Shown one piece after another: positions 19,513 through 29,803 of a stretch of 64,000 nucleotides of DNA. Location: the NCBI GenBank assembly GCA_964019425.1, contig OZ025816.1:930001-994000 (forward strand), written 5' to 3'. The stretch is from Flectonema sp. DT1601 (taxonomy: Eukaryota; Euglenozoa; Diplonemea; Diplonemida; Diplonemidae). Both the position numbers and the translations under genes were made by a program. How positions within the stretch are numbered: position 1 is the first letter of the stretch; each line of letters begins with the position of its first letter. The notes beneath the pieces were generated by a model, which had not been told where the DNA came from, ran no database searches, and worked only from the letters and a program-made list of their open reading frames with translations.

Positions 19513-22137
19513 ATGCGCTCCTTGATCGTATCTGCGCTTTGCGCAGCCGCCTCTGCGGGAACATACCACGTTGATAAGACTGGTGTTGATAAAGTATTCA
19601 ACGGATTGGGAGGTCTCTCAGGAGGAGGTGCTACTAGTCGTCTTCTCGTTGATTATCAGGAGCCTCAGAGAAGTCAGGTTTTGGACTATTTGTTCAAACC
19701 AAATTTCGGTGCCAGTCTTCAGATTTTAAAAGTTGAGATCGGAGGAGACTCGCAATCAGGGGCTGGAACTGAGACAAGTCACATGCACTCTAAAGATGAC
19801 CTTGACGTCACTAGAGGATACGAATGGTGGTTGATGGTTGAGGCTAAGAAGAGAAACCCTGACATCAAACTCTATGGACTCCCATGGGCATTCCCTGGTT
19901 GGGTTGGTGACGATCCAAAGACTGGAAAGCCATCAGGCAGTCCATTCACGTACCCAAACCAAACTTCGACCTACATTACAGAATGGGTAAAGGGTGCTAA
20001 GAACCACTATGATCTTGACATTGACTACATTGGTATTTGGAACGAAAGGTCTTCGTCTGCTGCTTACGCTGCTTCCCTGAAGAAGACTCTCGCTGATGAG
20101 GGTTTCGGAAAGGTGCAACTTGTTGCCAAAGACGGAGGAGCTGATATCTGTACCGACATGGCTAAGGACCCAGCCTACAATGCATCGATTGATATTATTG
20201 GACTTCATTATCCTTCTGACTACAGTGACTACAGTGTCTGTCACTCCCTTAACAAGCCAGTCTGGGCAAGTGAGGAATCTTCTTCATACGATGACTACAA
20301 TGGAGCTGCTTGCTGGGCCCGTGTTGTTACCAGTCACTACGTCCTTTCAGGTATGGTACTCAAAGGTTGTATGAATATTCTGCAAGCCTTCTGTGTCTTT
20401 TGATGACCTATTTTGAACATAAGAAAAACAAATAAAATAACCAACTCAGGAATGACAGCATCAATCATGTGGAACCTTGTCGGATCATACTACCACGGTA
20501 CCAACTGGTACGGATCATCGATGTTGACTGCCAACCAGCCGTGGAGTGGATACGTTGAGAACTTAGAAGTTGCTTACGCCACTGCTCACATCACTCAGTT
20601 CACAAAGATTGGTTGGAGATATCTGAAGAACGGTTCAGGATCTGGTAAGTTATCAAACGGAGGATACTACACTACTTTCGTATCTGAAGACTCGAAGGAC
20701 TTCACGATCGTTATCGTGAAGATCAGTCACGAGCACGCTCCTTGTACTCGTCCTGGACTTCCATATGAAGCCGTCAGTAATGAAATAGCAAACATCACAA
20801 TCAATGCTAATATGGGTTCCCAAAGTGAATTGTTCTTCTGGAGAAGTAACTTCGAGCAGGAGCAGAAGATGCAGTTTGAGCAGCAGCCAAAGATCACCCT
20901 CAAGAATGGAATGATTGCAAACCTTCCAGTCGTTCTCGGTGATGTGTTGACTATTTCAACTATTTCAACTGGAAACAAGGGTTCGTACCCAAACACTAAG
21001 TCAGATGCACGATTCCCTCTTCCACACAACGACAACTTCGAAGGAGTAGTCACCAGTCAGGAAGCCCCATTGTGCGCTGATCAAATTGGTGCCTTTGAAG
21101 TTCATCAGGAGGAGGGAAAGACCAACAAGATCATGAAGCAGATGGTTCCAGTGATTCCAATCGGTTGGTCTGACCACGGATCTAATGGTCCAATGACTTT
21201 AATTGGTATGAAGGAATGGCAGGACGTCACTGTTCAGATTGACATCAAGTTGCCATCCGCTGGGGCAGCCGGATGCGTCGCCACTCGTGTGAACAAAATG
21301 TGGGGCAACGCCATCGCGTTCTGCGTTGGTTCCCAGGGACGTTGGAACCTAACATACCAGGGACCTCCGCAGTCTGGTGTTTTCACTGCTAAGCCAATTG
21401 CTACCGGAGTTGTTGAAGCTCCAGGAGTAGGTAACTGGTTCAACTTGATGCTTACAACTGTTAATGAATCCGCTACTGTCGCGTACAACAACAAGACTGT
21501 TCAGGCTAATATTCCAATTCGTAACTTCGACAATGGTTTCGCTGCTTTCGGATCCAACAAGTGGTACGCTGTTGAGTACGACAACCTTTCAATCCGTCAG
21601 GCAGGTGATAACTGGACCCCGAAAGAGGTCTGCCCAGCAGCGAAGATTGGAACTAAAGTAACAACCAGACCTTGTGTCAGTAACGGTTTGAGTTCTTCTG
21701 ATATGAGATTCTTCATGTCGAGTGACTATCAGATTATTCACATGGAGTCTGGACTCTGTGTTACTGCTGATGCTGCTAAAGACAATGCTGGACTTACTCT
21801 TCAGCCATGTGTCTTTAATACTCCTCTTCAGTCATTCCGTAATGACTACACAACAATTAGAAATGGAAACAGAGCTGTTTCTTTAAATAATACAAAAACC
21901 AAGCTTGTTGGTTCTCCAAACAGCGCTGAAGTCAGTACTGGTACCCCATCTCACGGATGGAACAGCTGGTCGTACTTCCCAAACACTGACCAGGTATGTT
22001 ATTATTGTTTTGTTTTATTCAGTTTTGAGTTTTTGTAATCCGTTCTGAGTAGATAACAAAAACACCCACAGCTTCGTAACACCTACGATACTAACACTGG
22101 ATTGGGATACCCATACTGCCTTTCTGCCTGCAACTAA
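19513..22137 (+). CDS. GALC: Galactocerebrosidase (GH59), tandem copy 2
   Basis: Three exons (19513-20350, 20450-21993, 22072-22137) give 815 residues. Exon lengths are the same as in copy 1 (838, 1544 and 66 nt), with no indels. Signal peptide, Glu178 and Glu254 are conserved. Introns sit at the same positions and phases but are unrelated in sequence and length (99 and 78 nt against 133 and 91). Exonic identity is patchy: long stretches match at every silent site, while short blocks (around residues 82-84, 208-216, 237-252 and the last 110 residues) are heavily changed. This suggests gene conversion after the duplication. The changes near residues 237-250 lie beside the active-site loop and the C-terminal changes are in the lectin-like part, so ligand preference may differ. 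Confidence 0.9.
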
Positions 22138-22929
22138 AAAGTTACTTGTGATGCTTCTGGTGCAATGCTCCGATAATGTTACGACCTTCTTTTCCTTTCT
22201 TTTTTTCTTCTCTTGTTCTAAAAATATAAGCATGAAGTCATGTTGTATTTTCTTCTGCATTTAACAGGTATTTAGCTTTATCTGTTTTAAGTCGATTCAC
22301 GGTTTTCGTGTACAAACAAAACGTCAACAGGTGTTGTAGTATTATTTTCTGTATAATTCTTATTGTGTTCAACAAGTGAAATTTTTGATAAGTTTTATAA
22401 GTTATTTTGATTATATAAGTGTTCACAAATAAGGCTAAATGATTCTTCTTTTTATGTATCCTTTTCCCTTTCATTTCCTCTGTGCGTAAGCCTTCTGAAG
22501 TATCCACGCATAGATACTACCTATCCCTTCCTTTTTAAATGGTGAACGAGTCAGTCGACTGTGATTAATAGTTTCTAGTCACTGAATAATTGACTTTGGT
22601 GGTTTTAAACGACGCTTCGACTGATGCGATATTCTCTAATTCTTGTTTATTTCTGTTAACTAAGGATCCTATAATTTGAGATCTATAATAGACTTTACCT
22701 CAATTCAATCAGCCTGCACGAAGTTTTTTAAAAGTTTAGTTTTATTTTCCTTTTCTTGACTGCAGCGAATCTTTTGTTTTATTTATTGCTAACGATTACT
22801 AGTTCTCTCCGATCTTATCTGTGCGTGAAAAGCAATTGTTTGGACAGGTATCCTACTTGGTTAGTCCTTCCTGTCATGTGTTGAGGATAAAATGTTATTG
22901 CGCTGTATTACTATTTATCTCCCAAAGAC
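22138..22929. other. Intergenic region, about 0.8 kb
   Basis: AT-rich, no supported gene and no long homopolymer. No clear CAG acceptor lies just before the next ATG; the nearest AG is in CTCCCAAAG, 2 nt before it. Confidence 0.45.
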
Positions 22930-24135
22930 ATGACTCGTGATAGTAACGAATCGGCTTACTACTTTGACAGCATAGCCGATAGCATTTTGGTTATTTTTAA
23001 CAACAGTTCGAACGAAAGTTTCCGAAGCGACTGCTTGCGTGCGGTTGGCAGTTGCGGCATTGAACTCACGAAGGAAGAAATACTTGTGTCGTTGCAGAAG
23101 AAATGGGCTGAGAAAGATAAGGTTCGCAGGGACAAGCAACGTAAGAAGAATGAAGGCGCACCGAACAAGGTAAAGCGTTTGAAAGAAGAAAAGATAATAA
23201 AGCCTGACTGCAAGCAACCTACAGGAGATACTTCACTTCCTGTTGATGAAGAGTTCGCATCACTTCCACTGACAGATTCTCAGACGTTGACAAGGAATCA
23301 GATTAATAAATTAAACATCCTTCCTGAAGTAACTGTAGCAGCTCCGCCTTATAACGATCGTGAAGATGGCAGTTCGATTGAGAGCCCCCGTCGATGTTTA
23401 CTTCCGGATGCGGACCTTCTAAACGAATCCGACAACGCTACGCGATCTGAATTCTCACACCAGTCGGCAGATAGTAACGCGATTAGTGATGAGGAAAACA
23501 CTCGTGATAGCAGCAGTCACAATGTGAATGTGAAAACTGTGTATTCAGTCTGCCGAGTACAAGAAGAAGAGGACTTCCTTCCAATAGAAAATATCGAACT
23601 GGATAACGAACATGAGTCGGGGTTCTCTGATGATGAGTTTCTTCCACTTGACGATGTTAGCAGCGAGTTGCCAATTGCAAAAGCAAGCTCACTTAATAAA
23701 AACAACTCGGATGTCTTGACAGGTAAATGTGATAGCAATCTTCCTCCCCCTTCTCTCAGTAGCCACAACACGGAGTGCGAGTCTCTTGATGAGTTTCTTC
23801 CAATAGATGAATCAGAAGTTGAGATTACAGAATCCGACAACCTTACTGAGATTAATAATAAAGTCATCTATTCAGAATCTGATGATGATCATAAAGGGGA
23901 ACCAATTGATGACTTCCTTCCAATCGATCAATTCACAGAAGGGACAGATCCTGTTGATCAATGCAGTCTCGCAATACCAGGGGCTGATATAATGAAAGAG
24001 AATACTGAGCAACCAACTGCCTTCTGGAGACAGCGTCGTTGTGGGAAGCGAAATCCGCGATTTCAAAATCAGCAGCCTCCAGAAGAAGATGATGAATGTT
24101 ACCTGTTGCAATCACTTATTAATGTGTTACCCTAA
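22930..24135 (+). CDS. Acidic disordered protein with four [D/E]xFLP[I/L] motifs
   Basis: Single exon, 401 residues. The first 95 residues are mixed and end in a basic Lys/Arg helix. Residues 95-340 are acidic, Ser/Asn-rich and look disordered. Within them the same short motif occurs four times: EEDFLPIEN, DDEFLPLDD, LDEFLPIDE and IDDFLPIDQ, spaced roughly 25-65 residues apart. Repeated short motifs in a disordered region usually serve as docking sites for one partner domain. The C-terminus has a basic patch (FWRQRRCGKRNPRF) followed by an acidic end. I do not recognise a family. Codon use and composition are normal for the window. Confidence 0.6.
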   Translation: MTRDSNESAYYFDSIADSILVIFNNSSNESFRSDCLRAVGSCGIELTKEEILVSLQKKWAEKDKVRRDKQRKKNEGAPNKVKRLKEEKIIKPDCKQPTGDTSLPVDEEFASLPLTDSQTLTRNQINKLNILPEVTVAAPPYNDREDGSSIESPRRCLLPDADLLNESDNATRSEFSHQSADSNAISDEENTRDSSSHNVNVKTVYSVCRVQEEEDFLPIENIELDNEHESGFSDDEFLPLDDVSSELPIAKASSLNKNNSDVLTGKCDSNLPPPSLSSHNTECESLDEFLPIDESEVEITESDNLTEINNKVIYSESDDDHKGEPIDDFLPIDQFTEGTDPVDQCSLAIPGADIMKENTEQPTAFWRQRRCGKRNPRFQNQQPPEEDDECYLLQSLINVLP

Positions 24136-24257
24136 ACTGTTAATGTTAACAGACGGTTTTCCCGTTACCATCTCTCATTCGTTTTTTATAATTTTTTATA
24201 AATTCATTTTTTAAATTAAAACCAAATTACTCCCCCGCCAGTACCTGAAGATCTAAA

Positions 24258-25956
24258 ATGGAAATATATATTCGGGTAACTAAGGCTGTCAGCCTTGCTA
24301 AGGTAGACAGAAGTACCGATCCGTATGTTGTCGTTAAGTTTGGAGCTGAGGAAGGAAAGACTACTGTGAAACAGAATACACTAAACCCAGTCTGGAATGA
24401 AGTTATTAAATTACCAACCGACGATGAAGAAGGAGAACTAGAGCTCCAGGTATTTGATAAAAACTATCTGGGTAGTAATAAACTTGGTATTGCAGCTGTA
24501 AACATCAAGGAAAAGACAGGCAAGGTAGAGTTAAAATTACGTGGACCAAAACAGACGAAGGGGAAAAACACGAAAGACTTTGGCCGTTTATATATCGAAT
24601 GGTGGTGTGAAATCCATGAAAATAAATTCAGAGCTGACTTGGCAGAGCTAATGGCTAACCGACAGTTGGTTGTGGGACCTTTAATGTGGTTACATGAATT
24701 ACTTATATGGAAGAGACCATATCAAACTATGGCAGTGCTTTCAATAATTATAACTGTTTGTCTAAATGGTAGATTAGACTTATTTATTCTTGGTGTCTTA
24801 ATTGTTACGTTGATTGGTACTCACTATACCTTCTGTCGTTATGGACCAGATTACTACCAAGCGGAACCTTTATCTGATAGAAAAGACGTAAACAGAAGGT
24901 TGTATACCGCAACTACTGCATTAAATAAAATTAGTGACACCTTAGACTCTCTTTGGGACATTGCGACATTCAAAGACGCGCAGACTTCGAATAACATAAC
25001 CAGATTTCTTCTTGCTTGGATAATTTTAGAGCTTCTAGGATTATTTCCTCCAGTTTCGATTTGTATTATGGTGCTAGTCTGCGCAACGTTGTTCATCTAT
25101 CCTCTTAATTATCATTTTCCAAATATCGCAACTCACTACAACATTTTGACGTTCTTTTTTAGCGACGGAATGTCAAGTCTTCGTCTTGCAGAAGAAAGCA
25201 GCAGTACTCAAAGAATTGAATGTGTTAATTCAAAACAAGATCGCAGTGGACTTCTTGTGACAGAATTAATAGCGAGTAAGGAAGTTCAACGCCCAACAGC
25301 AGATACTTTAGCAGGAGATATTGCTGTACCAGTTTGGATATCAAACCCTCAGGCGGGTAGTCCACTGAGAGGATCAACCACAAGGATACCTAATCCAAAT
25401 GGAACACAACCTCAGACAAAAAATTCAAAGAAGCGACCAAAACAACGTCCAACCGTAACCGCAAACACAAACTCTACACTCACAGTCACCATCAAAGACA
25501 TGGAAGAGCGAGGCAACGTTACCTACTATCTCATTGAGGTTTGTTTATAATTACTTCTTCAAGCACACTCAGTTGAGATTTATAGTCTTTAGCAAACAAC
25601 AATAATAACAACAATAACAACAACAGGCACAGAACTCTGGCATCGCCAACGAGGTTTGGAGAAGATATCGGGAATTCCGCCTACTCAGAAACGGAACGCG
25701 TCAGGTATGAATGTCAACAATAATTATATCTGAGATGTGATTAGTACTTCACTTTCTTTATTATAATTCAAAACAGGCACTCTCTGGAACATCAACAAAG
25801 ATCCCATTCCCTGGTAAGACAATTGGTAGGTGTACAGGAAAGGATCTCGAGCAAAGAAATCGACTACTGGAGGACTTTCTCAGTGAAGTTGCTGCCGCAG
25901 CAGACAGCAACACGGCTGTGAAAGGACACCTCAACAAGTTCTTGGGACAGGAATAG
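24258..25956 (+). CDS. C2 - membrane hairpins - PX protein
   Basis: Exons 24258-25538, 25627-25704 and 25777-25956 give 512 residues; the introns (88 and 72 nt) are phase 0. Residues 1-115 are a C2 domain (TDPYVVVKFG, NPVWNE). Its calcium loops keep Asp17, Asp21 and Asp67, but the second loop reads FDKNYLGSNKLG, so calcium binding may be weak. Two long hydrophobic hairpins follow (about 157-192 and 249-285), as in MCTP or reticulon-type ER membrane proteins. After a basic linker, residues 405-512 form a PX domain: RRYREF at 439-444, FPGK at 464-467 and the RNRLLEDFL helix at 480-488. PX domains bind phosphoinositides, so the protein probably tethers the ER to another membrane. The PX domain is recognisable only after splicing. 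Confidence 0.8.
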
Positions 25957-26737
25957 TTAATTGTAACTACTAATTAGAGGCTTCCTCTTACACTTGGAGG
26001 ATAAAAGTATCAAAACTCAACATGGAAAAAGTATCACCTCCTTAGCGATAACTCTACGGCAAAGAGTGTTGTTACTAAAATAGTAATAAATTCACTTCAA
26101 GTGTTACTCTCCAAATAGAATTCAATTCAACTAATAGCTAGTACGGTATTAGTTGAGATACTAATTCTTCTCTTAAGGGTCACACGAAGCTATCATATGC
26201 CTCTGACTCGCATCTGGTGCTGAGTTACAGGGGATGAATTATGAGCGGACTGAATGACTGATTGATTCTATCCTTCGGGAACAAACAATAAAAAGAAAAA
26301 AAGTTTGTTACCTACTCAACGACAAGATGCCACCAACATCTTGTTTTGAAATCAAGAGGACACTTCTGGTTAGAATTATTTGTAGTCATTCTTTCTGCTC
26401 GATAAGTTCTCTTGCCCTTCTTCAGTTCTTTGACTTCGAACACTAACAGTTAATTAGTATCAGAAACACACTCTGTCAGACTTATGTGGAATGCATTTTT
26501 TCGTGTACAAGAAAAAACATATAATATCTTATGTCTCTTTTGTTATTAATTTTTTCTTCTCCATGGGGAGCTGTGCAAGCGACGATGGACCGCATGCCGC
26601 AGAACACACTCCTTCAGAGTGGATGTACTGTTGGTACGGAAACCACCTTCGTGAGTTATCATTTAAATATAATTTATAAGAGTTGTCATCATTAGTTTGG
26701 AATAGCTACAAAACACTACACAAAACAAAAAGTAAAC
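25957..26737. other. Intergenic region with hairpins and a possible leader exon
   Basis: Several perfect inverted repeats follow the stop of the C2-PX gene: TTACTA/TAGTAA with a 3-nt loop near 26070, and CAACTAATA/TATTAGTTG with a 10-nt loop near 26128-26155. A small open frame at 26563-26650 may be an alternative first exon of the next gene and is described separately. Confidence 0.5.
26563..26650 (+). other. Possible alternative first exon (myristoylation-like) of the RING/B-box gene
   Basis: An ATG in a good context (CCATGGGG) starts 29 codons beginning MGSCASDDG, which fits an N-myristoylation signal (Gly2, Ser6) with a nearby Cys that could be palmitoylated. A GTGAGT donor follows at 26651. 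Splicing to the AG ending at 26732 (82 nt, the usual size here) joins in frame to the next ATG as ...HL-LN-MVGIKE. Against it, the acceptor reads AAG, not CAG, and the donor is not the usual GTATGT. Speculative. Confidence 0.3.
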
Positions 26738-29700
26738 ATGGTCGGAATCAAAGAAATGCTCCAGTCGAAAATCTCTTTGGCTCGCGAGAAGTGGCCAAAT
26801 TTGCACTACATGAACGACATAGTCGCTGAGGGTATGACTTGCAGTGCCTGCCAGGATGTTATGAAGGAACCAGTAGTACTCGATTCAGGTCATCAATACT
26901 GCAGAGGTTGTACAGAAGTAGTAAAGACTAAAGAACAAGGATATAATCTGTGTGAAGTGGAAACCATAAAGTGTCTGAAGTCCGGAAAGCTCTGCGAGAA
27001 CATTCTACCGACTAGTGACCGCAACAAGATTAACGAGGCAAAAATACAAAACGAGTTTATTGCTACTTGCAAGGGCGAACGTGCTCTTGAGTGCTGCCAA
27101 GAATGTGACTACCGTGATGCAAATATCTTCTGTGAAGGATGTGACAAGTGGTTATGTGGAGGATGTACTGTGCAAATTCATCCTTATCCTCACGACGAGA
27201 ACTCACTTGGAGCAGACGAACACCACATCAAAGCAGCTGGTGCAGCTCAACGAATCCAAGACGAGTTAAAGGACACTTGGGCTTCACAAATCGATGCGGA
27301 GCGCTCTAAACTAAAGTCCGCAATCGCTGAAATAGACGCTCAGGTTGCATCACTTCATTCAGACTTCGGTGTGGAAGAAACTCTCATCAACACTGAAGCC
27401 GATTCAATCGTTTCCGCCATCAACAAACAGCACAACGAGCAACTCAGCACTATCGACAGATTCGTTGAGAAGGAAGTATCAAAGATGGATGTTGACAGAA
27501 ATAGATTACTTTCTTGTTTATCAGTTTATAATAAAGGACTAGAAGAGATAAAACCAGCACTAGCAGCTTTATCAGAAAATACTGAAGCAGTTCTGAGAGC
27601 GAGAGGAGACTCAGATACCCAAAAGGAATTACTACTACTCAGACAGTTGCAGTTCGTTCCTAAATCAGATGCTTCCCCAGACTGGCTTTGTCCTGAGTGG
27701 GAATCAATTGATATTGACATCACAATCAATGATGAGTTTGATAAAATGATTAAATCGGGTGCGTTCTCAAACAACTCATCACCAGCAGAGACCGAAAAGG
27801 ACCGTCGCGAAATTGCCTTACGCACAGCCCAGGAGTCTCAACGTCCAGAAAAGATGACCGACGACGCCGAAACCTGGCCAATTGCAAACCACGGTGCTCT
27901 CAGAATCGCCAACAACAAGGAAATTAAATCCCGCACGAAAAAAGCAAAGGAAACCATGGAGAAGGAAAAAGCTGAGAAGGGAGAGGAGTACGCAGGACTG
28001 CAGAATCCGGTAGCTGTTTCCATCAACACTGATTCACCAACTGCGGTACTATTTGTTGATGTTGAAGAGAACGCAACTTTTACTGATGTCCGAAATGCGA
28101 TTGAAAAGTCTGAAGAAAGATCAAAACTACCAAAAGAGTTTAAACTGTACAACTCCACAGAGTGGGTGTCAGCAGTCGGTAAGGCAAAGGTCGATATTGA
28201 AACTGGTATTTCTATTTCATCTCATGGACCTGGTGGTGAAGCTTCAGATGTTTATGAACCAAATCAAGGACTTTATACTTTGTATTGTTCAATTGATGAT
28301 GAGAGTATTAAATATACTTCTCTTAAAGCAGCTCAGGAATCTCACAGAGGACCACTACCTGAAGATACTGATGTTTGGGATCATGATAAACAACGTCTTG
28401 AGAATAATGAAAAGATCAAAGCAACGGAATTACCTGAATCTGATAATAAGATTTGTGTTGGCATTTCATTAGAAGGAACCAGTACATCATTATTCACTGT
28501 GATAGTTGATAGGAGTGTTAGTGTTGCTGATGTTAGAAATATTCCATCAGATGATCATCAAAACACTAATGGTACTCTTCCTGAGTACTATTCTTTCTTT
28601 AAATCAACTGATTCTGAGAACATTCGAGTCTACGCATCCGGCTGCGGTCCTGCCGAGAACGAAGCCGAGTCAGCTGTTAAAATCGAAGACTTCATCGTCG
28701 AAGGTATTTGTGTTGTGTACGTGAAGGAGGATTCTGAGAAACAACAATTTGCTGAATTGAAATCAGAACAAAACACTAAATTAAATTCTTCGATTACCGC
28801 AGCAGGTGGAGATATTGATATCGAACCCCACAGTGACTTCACATCATCGCAGAAAGATGATCGTGAGAATGATGTCTTCAGACTTGAGTCAAACAAATCA
28901 ATTACACAACTGACCACTGAAGAAAACCTCGGTGTTGGTATCTGCTACGCAGGTAATATTAAATGTGAAACTGTAGCTGTTGCTAAGGAATCCAAGTTGT
29001 CGGACCTCCGCGAAGCTGTGAAAGAGAAGTCTGTCCCAAAGTTCTATAAATTTATTAATTCATCTGGAGATTCTGCAGTTGACCCGGCAGAAGAAGAAAA
29101 TATTGAAATCTCAGCGTTCACATCTTCTGACATCACTATCGTCTACCTCGTGTTTGATGTTGAGGCTAAGGCAGTAGATGATGCTCGTGTACTAAAAGAG
29201 GCACAAGATGCTGCCAGAGGTGAGAAAGTTGAATCAAAGTTCGCGAAGGAAATATCAGACGATGACATCGACGCCGAACGTCTCTCCGGAAACGAGAAAA
29301 TAACATCCGCCGCAGAGGAGGGGAAGCTCGTTGTTGGAATCGCCTACGCAGGTTCTCCTGTCATCATTGATATCGTAAAGATTGAACCATCTGAGACTTT
29401 GACTGCTGTTCGAACAGCCATCATTGCTGAAGAGAAGAATAATGATGAACAAATCCCAAAGAGTTTTAAATTCACTGCTGCTGATGACACTGCACCAGTC
29501 AGTGTTCAAGGAATAACAATCTCATACATTCTTGAGGATGTAGAAGTTGCTGACAAACCAGCGGAAGCTGAGGGCGAGCCCGAGCCACCTGCAGATGGCG
29601 AGAAGCCAGCTGAGGAAGAGGGTGAGAAGCCAGCTGAGGAAGAGGGTGAGAAGCCAGGTGAAGAGGAGGGTGACAAACCAGCTGAAGAGGAAGGCGACAA

Positions 29701-29803
29701 ACCAGCTGAGGAAGAGGGTGAGAAGCCAGCTGAGGAAGAAGCTGAGAAACCAGCTGACGGTGAAGCCCCTGCGGAGGAAGCAGAAAAACCTGCTGAAGAG
29801 TAA
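26738..29803 (+). CDS. RING/B-box coiled-coil protein with four internal repeats and acidic KPAEEEG tail
   Basis: Single exon, 1021 residues. Residues 35-58 form the first half of a RING finger (Cys35, Cys38, His52, Cys55, Cys58); the second half is unusual and may not bind a second zinc normally. A B-box follows at about 118-165 (CQEC, CEGC, C-GGC, then His pairs), then a coiled coil (170-300). This RING-B-box-coiled-coil order is that of TRIM proteins, usually ubiquitin ligases. Residues 363-935 contain four diverged copies of a domain of about 130 residues, each with an AQESxR-like start, a NNEKI-like helix end, a hydrophobic strand (VGISL/VGIAY), a DVRNAI-like helix and a (P)K-F-YKF strand. 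It could be a beta-grasp fold; this is inference. Residues 938-1021 are tandem E-K-P-A-E-E-E-G octapeptides. No standard TRIM C-terminal domain is seen. Confidence 0.75.
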   Translation: MVGIKEMLQSKISLAREKWPNLHYMNDIVAEGMTCSACQDVMKEPVVLDSGHQYCRGCTEVVKTKEQGYNLCEVETIKCLKSGKLCENILPTSDRNKINEAKIQNEFIATCKGERALECCQECDYRDANIFCEGCDKWLCGGCTVQIHPYPHDENSLGADEHHIKAAGAAQRIQDELKDTWASQIDAERSKLKSAIAEIDAQVASLHSDFGVEETLINTEADSIVSAINKQHNEQLSTIDRFVEKEVSKMDVDRNRLLSCLSVYNKGLEEIKPALAALSENTEAVLRARGDSDTQKELLLLRQLQFVPKSDASPDWLCPEWESIDIDITINDEFDKMIKSGAFSNNSSPAETEKDRREIALRTAQESQRPEKMTDDAETWPIANHGALRIANNKEIKSRTKKAKETMEKEKAEKGEEYAGLQNPVAVSINTDSPTAVLFVDVEENATFTDVRNAIEKSEERSKLPKEFKLYNSTEWVSAVGKAKVDIETGISISSHGPGGEASDVYEPNQGLYTLYCSIDDESIKYTSLKAAQESHRGPLPEDTDVWDHDKQRLENNEKIKATELPESDNKICVGISLEGTSTSLFTVIVDRSVSVADVRNIPSDDHQNTNGTLPEYYSFFKSTDSENIRVYASGCGPAENEAESAVKIEDFIVEGICVVYVKEDSEKQQFAELKSEQNTKLNSSITAAGGDIDIEPHSDFTSSQKDDRENDVFRLESNKSITQLTTEENLGVGICYAGNIKCETVAVAKESKLSDLREAVKEKSVPKFYKFINSSGDSAVDPAEEENIEISAFTSSDITIVYLVFDVEAKAVDDARVLKEAQDAARGEKVESKFAKEISDDDIDAERLSGNEKITSAAEEGKLVVGIAYAGSPVIIDIVKIEPSETLTAVRTAIIAEEKNNDEQIPKSFKFTAADDTAPVSVQGITISYILEDVEVADKPAEAEGEPEPPADGEKPAEEEGEKPAEEEGEKPGEEEGDKPAEEEGDKPAEEEGEKPAEEEAEKPADGEAPAEEAEKPAEE

